Source: Trinickia violacea
GTDB lineage: Bacteria > Pseudomonadota > Gammaproteobacteria > Burkholderiales > Burkholderiaceae
Direction: 5' to 3'
Assembly (NCBI RefSeq): GCF_005280735.1
Contig: NZ_CP040078.1
Span: 2,108,001 to 2,172,000, forward strand
DNA length: 64,000 nt
This document shows, in pieces, positions 34,335-43,374 of this stretch (positions are counted from its first letter, which is position 1; every line of letters starts with the position of its first letter). The notes beneath the pieces were generated by a model. It ran no database searches and was not told where the DNA came from. It saw only the letters and a list, made by a program, of their open reading frames with translations. Position numbers and translations under genes: made by a program.

Positions 34335-35333
34335 TCACTTGCTGGTCGTCTGAGCTAATATCGGAGCAGCGCCCGATTTGCCCACCGACGTTGTAAATCC
34401 CCACTCTAGGTTAAAAGGCGCGTTCGCAAAGTTTCGCTGCGTCAGCCGACCGGTTGCACGCACGATATAGTGGACGCCTGGTCGAAGCGGCTCAAAAGGT
34501 GTGCAGATCGCAGTGTTGCGAGCCGTGTCGGCTGACGTAAGCGCTGCGATGTGGCAGCGTACCCTGTGGCCACGTCCGTCGCGCACATCGACCGTCGTAA
34601 GTTCGATGTGTGCGCTGGGTCCGCCCGATAGCGTGATCGGGAAGCCTAGCGTTTGCCCCTGATATCCGGAATTGGGTCCCATCGGGTCCGGTTGCTCGTT
34701 GTCGGTCCAGGCGATTGGAGCGTCGCGCTGTCCATCGTACGGATATGCGACCAACTGCGTATCAGACAGCGCCGGTGCGATATCCGCGAAATCCACGACG
34801 GTAATAGCACTCGCGCCTACAACGCGGGCCTCGCCCGCCCTGGCCCAATCGAAGAAAATCGCGCCACGATGATAGGGCGACGCGAAGATCTCCTCGATCG
34901 GCGAGTCGACGCCGCGCGGGCCGCCATACACTGCCAATACCTCACTGGCGCCGTAGGCTGGTGTATGCAACCGGACACGGGATATCACGTCCACGCCCGT
35001 GAACCCGGGGTTACCTGCCAGTTCGTCGTGCGTCCCTGAATGATTCAGGTCGAGGTATCGCGCGTGATCGGCGGCCGCGGCTGCCACGTGTGAATCCCTC
35101 GCGATAGCCGGCAAGCCGACTTCGGCGCGACGCGCATTGATGAAGTCGATCGCGGATCGATGGGCAGTGGACGCAATAGCTGGACGCGTGTGAGCGCCGT
35201 GCACTTCCCGCAAGGTGATCGGTGGTCCCGTGTATGCTGCGGCCGTCGGCTCGCCAGCGGTAGGCTGGTAAGTCGCGCACCCTGCAAGGGCTGCGATAGC
35301 GGCGATGCACGCCGTCGTGTTCTTTGTGAGCAT
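34335..35333 (-). CDS. CAP/SCP-domain secreted lipoprotein
   Basis: A 332-residue lipoprotein: signal IAAIAALAGCATYQP with lipobox Cys. The CAP domain starts at IDFINARRAEVGLPAIARD and continues AAAADHARYLDLNHSGTHDE and VLAVYGGPRGVDSPIEEIFASPYHR. The C-terminal third has a beta-rich domain (GFPITLSGGPSAHIELTTVDV). Bacterial CAP proteins are mostly uncharacterised envelope proteins. The ATG at 35333 follows CAGGATTTC; the TTG at 35354 was rejected. It stands alone between decayed regions. Confidence 0.8.
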   Translation of the reverse strand: MLTKNTTACIAAIAALAGCATYQPTAGEPTAAAYTGPPITLREVHGAHTRPAIASTAHRSAIDFINARRAEVGLPAIARDSHVAAAAADHARYLDLNHSGTHDELAGNPGFTGVDVISRVRLHTPAYGASEVLAVYGGPRGVDSPIEEIFASPYHRGAIFFDWARAGEARVVGASAITVVDFADIAPALSDTQLVAYPYDGQRDAPIAWTDNEQPDPMGPNSGYQGQTLGFPITLSGGPSAHIELTTVDVRDGRGHRVRCHIAALTSADTARNTAICTPFEPLRPGVHYIVRATGRLTQRNFANAPFNLEWGFTTSVGKSGAAPILAQTTSK

Positions 35334-35772
35334 TGAAATCCTGTTCTTTTTCAAGCGGCGAGGCGAAACGGACGATCACGATATAACGGCCGGCTGCGCA
35401 TGAGGTTGACGCGTCTCCGAGCGTTGCGTGAGCGTTCCCCCGCGCTTGCGTCGCCACGCCGCACGATGATGCGGCGAAGCTTCGTCACGCAAGTGCTGCT
35501 ACAAGATCGCTCGACAAAGGTATTGGCACAGCGTGAGCAGTGTGAACTGACGGACCGCAAATCGGCAGCCCGGCTGCTGGTGTCAGCACAATCAGGCGCT
35601 ACCTCAAAAACCTACGCCTGCGCTAGCGCGGGTACCGCGTGAGACGCACAACTCGACCGTCTCTGCTCGACCCATCTCGGACGCTCGCTCGTACCAGCCG
35701 TTAACGGCAGCTTGCGGAGGTACAACGGTCGTATTCTTCGTGAACTGGCGCGCGGCGCCTCAGGTTTCATAC
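35334..35772. other. Intergenic region of about 440 bp, no supported gene
   Basis: It contains the promoter side of the CAP lipoprotein and short arginine-rich frames on both strands that resemble nothing I know. No repeat or terminator with a T-run was found. The convergence of poor coding potential with the neighbouring 33178-34334 stretch suggests an eroded accessory segment. Confidence 0.5.
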
Positions 35773-36690
35773 TTACGGTGAAACGCCGAACAACTGAGCG
35801 ACCACGCCGCGCAACCAGCGATTCCCAGCCTCCTGGTGATACCGCGCATGCCAGTGTTGCCTCACGGCAAACCCATCCACGGGAAGCGGGCAGGAATGAA
35901 CGGCCAGATCGTTGGCATGCGCGAGCGTTTCCCCGATGTGACGTGGAAGCGTGGCGACTAGGTCAGTGGTCTGGACGATCGTTCCGAGCCCCAGAAAACC
36001 CGGCAGTTGCAGCGCGACGTCACGCTCGATGCGCTCGCGCGCCAGCGCCTGTTCGAGTAGTTGCGCACCTGTGCCCGATTCGATGGCGACGTGCCCCTCG
36101 GAACGGTACTGCTTCAAACCGAGTCGCCCGCGAACGCGCGGGTGATGCCGGTTCGTCAGGCACACCCAGTCCTGTAGATAAAGCTGCTGCTGGTAGATGC
36201 CACCGCTAAGCCACGGCACATAGCCAATCGCGAGGTCGGCTTCGCCCGATTCCAGTGCCCGTTCCGTGTTGCCGTCGATTCCCGCCGCTTCGAGCCGGAT
36301 GCCGGGCGCCTGTGCGCGCACGTGCGCGAGCAGGCGTGGCAGCAGCGTGATATGGCTCGCATCCGTCATGCAGATGCGAAAACGCCGCTGCGCGGTGGCG
36401 GGATCGAACGCGATCTCCCACGCGACAAAGCGCCTGAGCGATTCGAGAATTTCGCGGCAAGGCCCGATCAGCGCGTCGGCCTGCGGTGTGGGCGCCATGC
36501 CGCCGGGGGTGCGAATGAAAAGCGGGTCCTGCAAATGCTCGCGCAGCCGCCCGAGCCAGATGCTGATGGTGGGCTGGCTCTGCCCCAGTTGCTCCGCGAC
36601 GCGCGTGACGCTGCGCGTGTCGTAGAGCAGGTCGAAGAGTTGCAGCAGCTTCAGGTCGGGTAAATCGGGCGGCATCATGGTGACGGCCAT
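35773..36690 (-). CDS. LysR-family regulator, divergent from the panE-like operon
   Basis: A 305-residue LysR regulator. The N-terminal helix-turn-helix is LLYDTRSVTRVAEQLGQSQP then TISIWLGRLREHLQDPLF; the C-terminal domain binds the inducer and is of the NahR/DntR-like type (GEADLAIGYVPWL). It is divergent from the operon starting at 36783, with a perfect 8-bp inverted repeat between. Start choice is uncertain: ATGs at 36723, 36690 and 36678 are all in frame and none has a good ribosome site. Confidence 0.88.
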   Translation of the reverse strand: MAVTMMPPDLPDLKLLQLFDLLYDTRSVTRVAEQLGQSQPTISIWLGRLREHLQDPLFIRTPGGMAPTPQADALIGPCREILESLRRFVAWEIAFDPATAQRRFRICMTDASHITLLPRLLAHVRAQAPGIRLEAAGIDGNTERALESGEADLAIGYVPWLSGGIYQQQLYLQDWVCLTNRHHPRVRGRLGLKQYRSEGHVAIESGTGAQLLEQALARERIERDVALQLPGFLGLGTIVQTTDLVATLPRHIGETLAHANDLAVHSCPLPVDGFAVRQHWHARYHQEAGNRWLRGVVAQLFGVSP

Positions 36691-36700
36691 TATTGTCTGT

Positions 36701-36727
36701 TGCAATGATGTCATTGTAGTCATTGCA
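36701..36727. promoter_or_regulatory. LysR-type operator TGCAATGA-N11-TCATTGCA
   Basis: A perfect 8-bp inverted repeat with an 11-bp spacer lies between the divergent lysR and panE-like genes. The spacing and placement fit the LysR T-N11-A box. The internal CAATGATGTCATTG adds a second, shorter repeat that could be an activation half-site. Confidence 0.65.
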
Positions 36728-36782
36728 TTGCCGATATGGGCGGCAACTCCTATCGTGTGCCTACACGTCAAGGAGAAGCTCA

Positions 36783-37733
36783 GTGAAGATTGCGATTCTC
36801 GGCGCCGGCGCACTAGGCTGCGCGATCGGCGCCACCCTCACAGAAGGCGGCCACGAAACCTGGCTGCTGGACCGTTCGCCCGCCCATGTCGACACGATGC
36901 GTCGAGACGGTCTGCAGGTCGACGACGATAGCGGCACGCGGCGCATAGCAGTGCGCGCCGCGACCCAGGCGGGCGAAGTCGGCGTGGCCGACGTGGTGAT
37001 CGTGCTGGTCAAGTCCTTCCACACCGATGCTGCGATGCGCGGCGCACTCGCGCTGATCGGGCCCGAAACGCTCGTGCTGTCCCTTCAAAACGGGCTCGGG
37101 CACGAAGATGTGCTCGCCGATATCGTGGGCCGCGAGCGTGTGCTGGCAGGCAAGACGTATGTGGGCGGCGTGTTGCGCGGTCCGGGGCATATCCAGTCGG
37201 GCGTTACCGGCAAGGCGACCTATATCGGCGAACTCGATGGCCAGATCACGCCCCGCGTGCAGGCAATCGCCGAGGCCTTCAACGCCGCCGGGCTGCTCAC
37301 CACGGTCAGCGACAACATCATGGGCACGATGTGGGACAAGCTACTCGTCAACGTCGCCACGGGCGCGATCACGGGCATCACGCGTCTCCCCTACGGCCAG
37401 CTTTATGACGAGCCGTTGTTGAAGGCGACGGCGCTCGCGGCCATCGGCGAGGCGATGGCAGCAGCACACGCTGCGGGGATCACCTTGTCGATGACGGACC
37501 CCGAGCAGGCCTGGACACTCGCGGCTGAAGGTCTCTCTCCCGCGTTCAAGACCTCGATGCTGCAGAGCCTTGAAAAAGGCTCGGTCACGGAGATCGATTT
37601 CATCAACGGCTCGGTGGTGCGCTGGGGACAACGGCTTGGCGTGCCGACGCCCGTCAACGCGACGCTGGTGGCGTGCATCAAGGGCATCGAGCGCGCGATG
37701 GCCGACGAGCAGCGCAAGGAGGAGACGGCATGA
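36783..37733 (+). CDS. 2-dehydropantoate 2-reductase (PanE/ApbA) family protein
   Basis: A 316-residue NADP-dependent reductase: N-terminal Rossmann loop AILGAGALGCAIGATL, the family Lys in AGKTYVGGVL, and the C-terminal helical domain with MWDKLLVNVATGAITGITR and GSVTEIDFINGSVVRWG. AAGGAGA precedes the GTG at 36783. Operon partners are catabolic-type enzymes, so it may reduce a 2-keto acid other than ketopantoate. It is the first gene of a six-gene operon; its stop overlaps the next start (ATGA). Confidence 0.85.
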   Translation: MKIAILGAGALGCAIGATLTEGGHETWLLDRSPAHVDTMRRDGLQVDDDSGTRRIAVRAATQAGEVGVADVVIVLVKSFHTDAAMRGALALIGPETLVLSLQNGLGHEDVLADIVGRERVLAGKTYVGGVLRGPGHIQSGVTGKATYIGELDGQITPRVQAIAEAFNAAGLLTTVSDNIMGTMWDKLLVNVATGAITGITRLPYGQLYDEPLLKATALAAIGEAMAAAHAAGITLSMTDPEQAWTLAAEGLSPAFKTSMLQSLEKGSVTEIDFINGSVVRWGQRLGVPTPVNATLVACIKGIERAMADEQRKEETA

Positions 37734-38122
37734 GCGGATCGAAGGCTTATCTGGAGCACGTCGCGATCTGGGTGAAGGACATCCAGTGGCATATCCGCTT
37801 CTTCGAAGACGTGCTCGGCATGAGCATGCGCGAAGTCGAGGGCACTGTCGACGCGCCGCGTCAGTACTGGACGCTCGGCGGCCTGCAGTTCATTCATGCG
37901 CCGCAACACGAAGGTCCCGAAGGGCGCCTCGCGCATCTTGGCGTCATGTGTGAAGACCTGGAGGCGGCATTGGCCGCGGCCCAAGCGTATGGCGTGAGCG
38001 AAATGCCGCAAGGGCGCAACTGGCTGCGCCTGCCTGACGGCCTTGCCGTCGAACTGATTCAGTCGACGCCCGCGTCGTGTGTCGCGCAGGCGCTGAGCAT
38101 CAACCCGCGGGCGGAGGCGTGA
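37730..38122 (+). CDS. VOC-family (glyoxalase-like) protein
   Basis: A 130-residue single-module vicinal-oxygen-chelate protein: LEHVAIWVKDIQWHIRFFED, VLGMSMREVEG, HLGVMCEDLEAALA and LPDGLAVELIQ. Likely metal ligands are His in LEHVAI, His in LAHLGV and Glu in AVELIQ. Members are isomerases, epimerases (such as methylmalonyl-CoA epimerase) or dioxygenases. Sitting between a PanE-like reductase and a MaoC hydratase, an epimerase or isomerase of an acid or CoA ester is possible. Confidence 0.8.
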   Translation: MSGSKAYLEHVAIWVKDIQWHIRFFEDVLGMSMREVEGTVDAPRQYWTLGGLQFIHAPQHEGPEGRLAHLGVMCEDLEAALAAAQAYGVSEMPQGRNWLRLPDGLAVELIQSTPASCVAQALSINPRAEA

Positions 38123-38124
38123 GC

Positions 38125-38583
38125 ATGACGATCATCGACAAGTACTGGGACGACGCCCGCGAAGGCGACGAGTGCGTGAGCCCGAACTACACCGTCACGA
38201 AAGAACGCATACTCGCGTACGCCGACCTCACCGGCGACCACACGCCCGTACACGTGGACGAGGCGTATGCCAACGCGAGCCACTTCGGCTGTCTCGTCGC
38301 GCATGGACTGTTCGGACTCTCGATTGCGGACGGCCTCAAGACGCAGAGCGACTATCGCTTTCTGCCCGGCATGTCGCTCGGCTGGACGTGGGATTTCCTG
38401 CTGCCTGTCAAGGTCAACGATGTGCTGCACGTGAAATTTCGCGTCGGCGCCATGCGTCCCAGTAACAGCCGTCCGGGGTGGGGCATCGTCGTGCTGCCAT
38501 CGGAACTGATCAATCAGGATAACCAGGTAGTTCAACGCGGCGAGCATCGTCTGATGGTGCCGCGCCGGCCGGGAGCGTTCTGA
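38125..38583 (+). CDS. MaoC-like hot-dog-fold (de)hydratase
   Basis: A 152-residue hot-dog protein. The hydratase motif is visible in YADLTGDHTPVHVDEAYA (Asp and His of the R-hydratase signature) followed by GCLVAHGLFGLSIADGL. Members hydrate enoyl-CoA or mesaconyl-CoA type substrates. The TGA overlaps the ATG of the CoA-transferase gene (TGATG), so the two are translationally coupled and probably act on the same CoA ester. Confidence 0.85.
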   Translation: MTIIDKYWDDAREGDECVSPNYTVTKERILAYADLTGDHTPVHVDEAYANASHFGCLVAHGLFGLSIADGLKTQSDYRFLPGMSLGWTWDFLLPVKVNDVLHVKFRVGAMRPSNSRPGWGIVVLPSELINQDNQVVQRGEHRLMVPRRPGAF

Positions 38584-39794
38584 TGCTGGCCCGTCCCCTC
38601 GAAGGCATACGTGTTGTCGACTATAGCCACTTCCTCGCTGGTCCCTATGTGGGGCGCTGCCTTGCGGCGCTCGGCGCCGAAGTCATCAAGGTCGAGCGCC
38701 CCGGCAGTGGCGACGCCGGGCGCCAGCACGCGACTGTGCTCGACGACCAGCAAAGCGGCTATTTCCTGCAACTGAACATGGGCAAGCGCGGCGTCAGCGT
38801 CAACATGAAAGACGCGCGCGGCAAGGAGTTCATGCGGCGCCTGTGCGACTCGGCCGATGTGTTCGTCGAGAACTACCGTCCGGGCGCGCTGGATAAACTC
38901 GGGCTGGGTTATGAAGCGCTATCCGCGCGCAATCCGGGTCTCGTCTACTGCTCGATCTCGGCGTATGGCCACACGGGTCCCGACGCTCATCGTGCGGGCT
39001 TTGGCCTGATCGCTGAGGCGAAGAGCGGCATCATGCAGATGGTGGGCACGCCCGGCGAGCCGCCACCGTTGCTGCGCATTTCGCTCGGCGACATGTACAC
39101 GGGCATTCACGCGGTGGCGGCGATCAATGCGGCGCTGCTCGGACGGGTGCAGAGCGGCCGCGGCCAGCACATCGACATGGCGTTGTACGACACGCTCGTT
39201 TCGATGCACGAATATGCGGTGCAGTGCTATACGCTGCGAGGCGTGCTGCCGGAGCAAACCGGCCACGACATGCCGACCTCGACGCTCTATGGCGTGTTTC
39301 GGGCCGCAGACGGCGACCTTGTGATCGCGGCGCAAGTGGACGATGCATGGAAGCGTCTCGCCGCGCTGATCGAAACGCACGGCGGGCCCGCCGGCTTCGG
39401 CAGCGATACGCGCTTTCACGATAGCGTGGGCCGCAATACGCATCGGCAGGCGATTCTCTCTGTTGTGCAGCCGTGGGTCGCTGCGCGTCCTGTTGCCCAG
39501 GTGCTCGAACTGCTGGATGGCATCGATGTGCCTTGCGCGAAGGTGCAGCGCATCGACGAGGTGCTCGACGATCCGCAGATCCAGGCGCGCGGCATGGTGG
39601 TCGAGCAGCATCATCCGCGTTACGGAAAGCTGCGCCTGCCCAATCTGCCATTCCGCTTTTCTCATTGCGACACGACCATTCGCGACGTCGCGCCCGATCT
39701 CGGGCAGCACAACACGGAGGTTGCGCAATCGCTCGGCTTTTCCGCCGCCGAAATCGACGCGATGCAAACCGAAGGCGTTCTCCATTCGAAGTGA
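38583..39794 (+). CDS. Class III CoA-transferase (CaiB/BaiF family)
   Basis: A 403-residue transferase that moves CoA between carboxylic acids. Family marks: RVVDYSHFLAGPYVGRCLAALG at the N-terminus, KVERPGSGDAGR, LNMGKRGVSVNMKD, and the catalytic Asp in ISLGDMYTGIHAVAAINAAL. It would activate the acid handled by this operon. Its own start overlaps the MaoC stop. The acid is unknown. Confidence 0.92.
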   Translation: MLARPLEGIRVVDYSHFLAGPYVGRCLAALGAEVIKVERPGSGDAGRQHATVLDDQQSGYFLQLNMGKRGVSVNMKDARGKEFMRRLCDSADVFVENYRPGALDKLGLGYEALSARNPGLVYCSISAYGHTGPDAHRAGFGLIAEAKSGIMQMVGTPGEPPPLLRISLGDMYTGIHAVAAINAALLGRVQSGRGQHIDMALYDTLVSMHEYAVQCYTLRGVLPEQTGHDMPTSTLYGVFRAADGDLVIAAQVDDAWKRLAALIETHGGPAGFGSDTRFHDSVGRNTHRQAILSVVQPWVAARPVAQVLELLDGIDVPCAKVQRIDEVLDDPQIQARGMVVEQHHPRYGKLRLPNLPFRFSHCDTTIRDVAPDLGQHNTEVAQSLGFSAAEIDAMQTEGVLHSK

Positions 39795-39800
39795 GACACC

Positions 39801-40637
39801 ATGACTGACCAGTATGCAGTGATCGGCAACCCGATCGGACACACGAAATCTCCGTTGATTCACGGCCTGTTTGCCGAAGCGACACAACAGGCGATGTCGT
39901 ACGTCGCAATCGAAGGCCCGCTTTACCCCGACGATGGATTCGCAAGGGTGGTGCAACAGTTCGCCGACGAGGGCGGTAAAGGCCTGAACGTCACCGCGCC
40001 GTTCAAGTTGAAGGCCTTCGCGCTCGCCGACGAGCGCAGCGAACGCGCGGCGTTGGCGGGCGCGGCCAACGCGCTCAAGTTCGAGAGCGGCCGGATCATC
40101 GCCGAGAATTTCGACGGCATTGGCCTGTTGCGCGATATCGAGGTCAATCTCGGCGTTCCGCTCGCCGGCAAGCGCGTGTTGATGCTCGGTGCGGGCGGCG
40201 CCGCGCGTGGCGCGTTGCTCCCGTTTCTCGCCGCGGGTCCTGCCGAACTGGTCATCGCCAACCGCGACGTGTCCAAGGGCGAGGCGCTGGCGGCCCAGGT
40301 TGGTTCGCGAGGCGCAGCGCTGCGTGCTCGCGGCTACGGCGATCTGCCTGCGATGGGCCGATTCGATCTCGTGGTCAACGCGACCTCCGCGAGCCTGACG
40401 GGCGAGTTGCCGCCCGTCCCGCCGAGCGTGTTCAGTCCCGATGGCACAGCGTATGAGCTTGCGTACGGCAAGCGGCTCACGCCGTTCCTGCGGCTCGCGC
40501 GCAATGCAGGCGTGCTTGGCGTCGCCGACGGCGTCGGCATGCTGGTCGAGCAGGCCGCCGAAGCGTTTGCATGGTGGCGCGGCGTGCGTCCGCAAACGGT
40601 CGCGGTCATCGACCGTCTCACCGTGCCGCTCGACTAG
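39801..40637 (+). CDS. Shikimate/quinate dehydrogenase-like protein (AroE family)
   Basis: A 278-residue AroE-family NAD(P) dehydrogenase. Substrate-loop VIGNPIGHTKSPLIHGL has Thr-Lys-Ser where biosynthetic AroE has Ser-x-Ser. The catalytic Lys is in NVTAPFKLKAF. The usual NTDG reads NFDGIG, keeping the catalytic Asp but with Phe for Thr next to it. The dinucleotide loop is LGAGGAARGALL. These changes and the catabolic neighbours argue for a paralogue with a different substrate rather than the housekeeping enzyme. It lies 6 bp after the CoA-transferase gene. Confidence 0.85.
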   Translation: MTDQYAVIGNPIGHTKSPLIHGLFAEATQQAMSYVAIEGPLYPDDGFARVVQQFADEGGKGLNVTAPFKLKAFALADERSERAALAGAANALKFESGRIIAENFDGIGLLRDIEVNLGVPLAGKRVLMLGAGGAARGALLPFLAAGPAELVIANRDVSKGEALAAQVGSRGAALRARGYGDLPAMGRFDLVVNATSASLTGELPPVPPSVFSPDGTAYELAYGKRLTPFLRLARNAGVLGVADGVGMLVEQAAEAFAWWRGVRPQTVAVIDRLTVPLD

Positions 40638-40656
40638 TCGAGCAAAGGAGAACCTG

Positions 40657-41097
40657 ATGAAAAATGTCCTGATGCTTCATGGCATCAATCACAACATGTT
40701 CGGCAAACGCGACCCCGCGCAGTACGGAACGATGACGCTCGCCGATATCGATGCCAGACTGCAGGCGCTGGGCGAAGAACTCGACGTGCAGGTCGAATCG
40801 TTCCAGACGAACAGCGAAGTGGCGATGTGCGAGCGCATCCATCGCGCTTACGAAGAGGGCAAGGACGCTGTGCTGATCAATGCGGGCGCGTGGACGCATT
40901 ACAGCTACGGCATCCGCGACGCGCTTGCGATCCTCACCTGTCCGGTCGTCGAACTGCACATGTCGAACATTCATGCGAGGGAGCCGTTCCGGCACCACTC
41001 GGTGTTCGCCGATATCGTCAAAGGGCAGATTTGCGGGTTCGGGATCGAGAGCTATTTGCTCGCACTGCGGGCGGTCCATGCGGAGATCCGTTGTTGA
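40657..41097 (+). CDS. Type II 3-dehydroquinate dehydratase-like protein (AroQ family)
   Basis: A 146-residue small dehydratase. Family elements are kept but altered: HGINHNMFGKRDPAQYG in place of the usual GPNLNLLGxREP, with the Arg and Tyr of the active-site lid, INAGAWTHYSYGIRDA in place of INPAGYTHTS, and ELHMSNIHAREPFRHHS with the catalytic His and Arg. CAAAGGAGAACCTG precedes the ATG. A dehydroquinate-like substrate seems likely. It is the last gene of the six-gene operon. Confidence 0.87.
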   Translation: MKNVLMLHGINHNMFGKRDPAQYGTMTLADIDARLQALGEELDVQVESFQTNSEVAMCERIHRAYEEGKDAVLINAGAWTHYSYGIRDALAILTCPVVELHMSNIHAREPFRHHSVFADIVKGQICGFGIESYLLALRAVHAEIRC

Positions 41098-41491
41098 GTG
41101 ACGCGTGTGAATCGCCCGGGTACTTCCGCGGCGGGAAGTGATACGGCGAATGACGGCTCTCGAATTGCGGATTCAACCGGTGGATGCAACACACTGTGAC
41201 TGCGTGAGCAGAAGGAGTGTTGCAGATGAAGCATTGAGCGCGCCCGTTTGCACGCGATTCGAAACCGGGCCAATATTGAGCAGAGCACGTGTTCACTCAG
41301 CCATGCAAGCGCTTTCCCCGGCAAAGGAAGAAGGACAACATTAATGTTTGGGTCCAACCGCATCCTTTGACTGCACTGGCGCGTCTTGAGAACACGAATG
41401 TTATGTTCCCAGCGACGACAACCCTCAAGGGACACTCACTCTTGCCGAAAGCGGCCATACACGGTAGTGCTGCGGCTCGACTCTGACCCGG
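41098..41491. other. 394-bp stretch between convergent genes, no supported gene
   Basis: Only short frames are open. ACTTCC-N5-GGGAAGT near 41126-41143 could form a small hairpin after aroQ, but no T-run follows. No repeat or RNA gene was recognised. Confidence 0.5.
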
Positions 41492-42685
41492 TCAGGCCAG
41501 AACGCTCAGTGCATGCTCCAGGTCCGCAAGCAAATCTTCAACGTTTTCCAACCCCACCGAAAGACGCACAAGTCCATCGTCTATCAGCGAATCCCGTCGA
41601 TCCTCTTCTGTGTACACCGTCTTCATCATACTTGCGGGATGTAATGCGAGGCTTTCTGCATCGCCGAGGCTAAGCGAGCGTGCGAATAGGCGCAGCGAGT
41701 TGATAAACTTCCTTCCCGCCTCGATTCCGCCTTTGAGTTCAAAAGCGATCATCCCTCCGGGCTGCTTCATTTGCCGTCGCGCAAGGTCATACTGGCTATA
41801 GGATTGAAGACCGGGGTAATGTACCTTTTTGACGCATGAACTGCGCTCAAGAAATTCAGCAATAATCTGCGCGTTGTGACAATGTCGGTCCATGCGAATC
41901 GTAAGGGTCTTCAACCCTCTGAGAATGAGATATGCATCGGCCGGCGATAGACACGCGCCAGTCGAATTCTTCATTCCCGCCGTTCTTACCCGCTTCACGA
42001 TTTCGGCCGATCCGATCACAACGCCGGCAATGACATCGCCATGACCATTAATGTATTTTGTCAGCGAGTGCAACACAATATCCGCTCCAAAATCAAGAGG
42101 ACGTTGCAGATACGGAGTACAGTAGGTGTTGTCCACGGCAATCAAAGCCTCGGAGCGCTCGCGAACAGTTTCGCTGATGGTCTTTATGTCCACCATGCGC
42201 ATGTTCGGATTGGTGAGCGATTCAAAAAGGACGAGTTTCGTGTTGCGGCTGATAGATGCGCCAACTTCATCGGGGCGGGTGAAGTCCGCAACATTCGTGA
42301 CAATCCCGAATTCGGGCAAAATCGAATTGACCAGAGTCTGCGTTCCACTGTAGAGGGTAACATCCACGAGCAATTTGTCCCCCGGACGCAAGAGCGTCCA
42401 CGCGAGAGTGCTGATCGCGCCCATTCCGGACCCCACGGCTACTGCGGCCTGAGCACCTTCCAGAATGGCTAGCCGTTGCTCTAGTACCCGCACGGTCGGA
42501 TTTCCTCCACGCGAGTAGACCATCCCTTCTTCTTCGCCTCCTATGCGCGCAGCAGCTTGCTCTGCCGAATCGAAAGCGTATGCGGACGTGCAAAATATCG
42601 GTGTGCTTAACGCGCCTTCGTGTTTGTTAGGGTCGTACCCGGCATGGATAGCGTTTGTCGAGAAGCCAAGCTTTTCTTGATCCAT
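41492..42685 (-). CDS. Cys/Met metabolism PLP enzyme, methionine gamma-lyase-like
   Basis: A 397-residue fold-type I PLP enzyme. Visible elements: YSRGGNPTVRVLEQRLA, the cofactor-binding VGSGMGAIS, and the PLP lysine in HSLTKYINGHGDVIAG. TGACLSPADAYLILRGLKTL is typical of methionine gamma-lyases and cystathionine gamma-synthases. The Cys that marks true methionine gamma-lyases (YGCT) is replaced: TLYSGTQTL. The start at 42685 gives normal family length; the frame is open to 42817 but no ribosome site supports either. It is isolated, with unexplained DNA on both sides. Confidence 0.82.
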   Translation of the reverse strand: MDQEKLGFSTNAIHAGYDPNKHEGALSTPIFCTSAYAFDSAEQAAARIGGEEEGMVYSRGGNPTVRVLEQRLAILEGAQAAVAVGSGMGAISTLAWTLLRPGDKLLVDVTLYSGTQTLVNSILPEFGIVTNVADFTRPDEVGASISRNTKLVLFESLTNPNMRMVDIKTISETVRERSEALIAVDNTYCTPYLQRPLDFGADIVLHSLTKYINGHGDVIAGVVIGSAEIVKRVRTAGMKNSTGACLSPADAYLILRGLKTLTIRMDRHCHNAQIIAEFLERSSCVKKVHYPGLQSYSQYDLARRQMKQPGGMIAFELKGGIEAGRKFINSLRLFARSLSLGDAESLALHPASMMKTVYTEEDRRDSLIDDGLVRLSVGLENVEDLLADLEHALSVLA

Positions 42686-43374
42686 GGTATCGAGGAGGTC
42701 CGTCGGCTGATGAATGCCAAAGTGTGACGCAACAATATGGAAAGGTGCTTGCTTTCTGAGCAGATCGCCGGAGGACTTTTCCTCCGAGAGCCGTTTGCCT
42801 TCTCGATCCTGAATCACGGTCGCGACTGAAGACTCAACATCAGATCGCTACCGCCCCTTTTTTCTGAGCCGACTGATATAGCTTCCGTTATCAACTTGCA
42901 GCGGCACGTTCACTTCCCAATGCGTTGCTGTTGTTCGATTCTCTGGCGCGATCCGTCGCAGCCATGAATCGAAGAAACGGGTGCGATCGGCTACTGCATT
43001 CCTTCAGTGGAATCGGAATCGGCTGCTCAGGCAGTCGAGGGTATTGTTCGCTCACTTGACACCGGGCCCGCTAATGGGTGTCGACGATTTAGGAGGTGCA
43101 CTCGAATGTCCCTTCGTGGCCGCTACCCGCCCGATGCGCAATGCGTTCACAGCGCCGTTTCGGTTGTTCATTGCTTGCCGAAGTGAATGTCCACGAACTA
43201 CCGTTCGTGATGTGCATGAGCCGCCGGGATATGCATTTGTTCTCGGAGTGTCCATCTGGTATCTGAAGCAAGCGGGAATCCCGTCCATTTCCTCAACTTT
43301 GTGATGGACAGCGCACCCCCGGCGCCTTCCCATGATCTGGTTGGGTTTTGTGGTGTCCACCTCTGCCAAACTTT
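42686..43374. other. Unexplained stretch of about 690 bp upstream of a protease fragment
   Basis: It holds the promoter side of the PLP gene and overlapping short frames on both strands (plus 42981-43304; minus 43052-43369), neither recognisable. GACACC-N13-GGGTGTC near 43060-43084 forms a hairpin. The codon use does not look like a Burkholderia gene, and a protease fragment begins immediately after. This looks like rearranged accessory DNA. Confidence 0.5.

Noticed and set aside
42981..43369. Overlapping frames on both strands, considered as a small gene or transposase remnant
   Set aside because: No recognisable domain, no inverted terminal repeats and no ribosome site; kept only as unexplained DNA.
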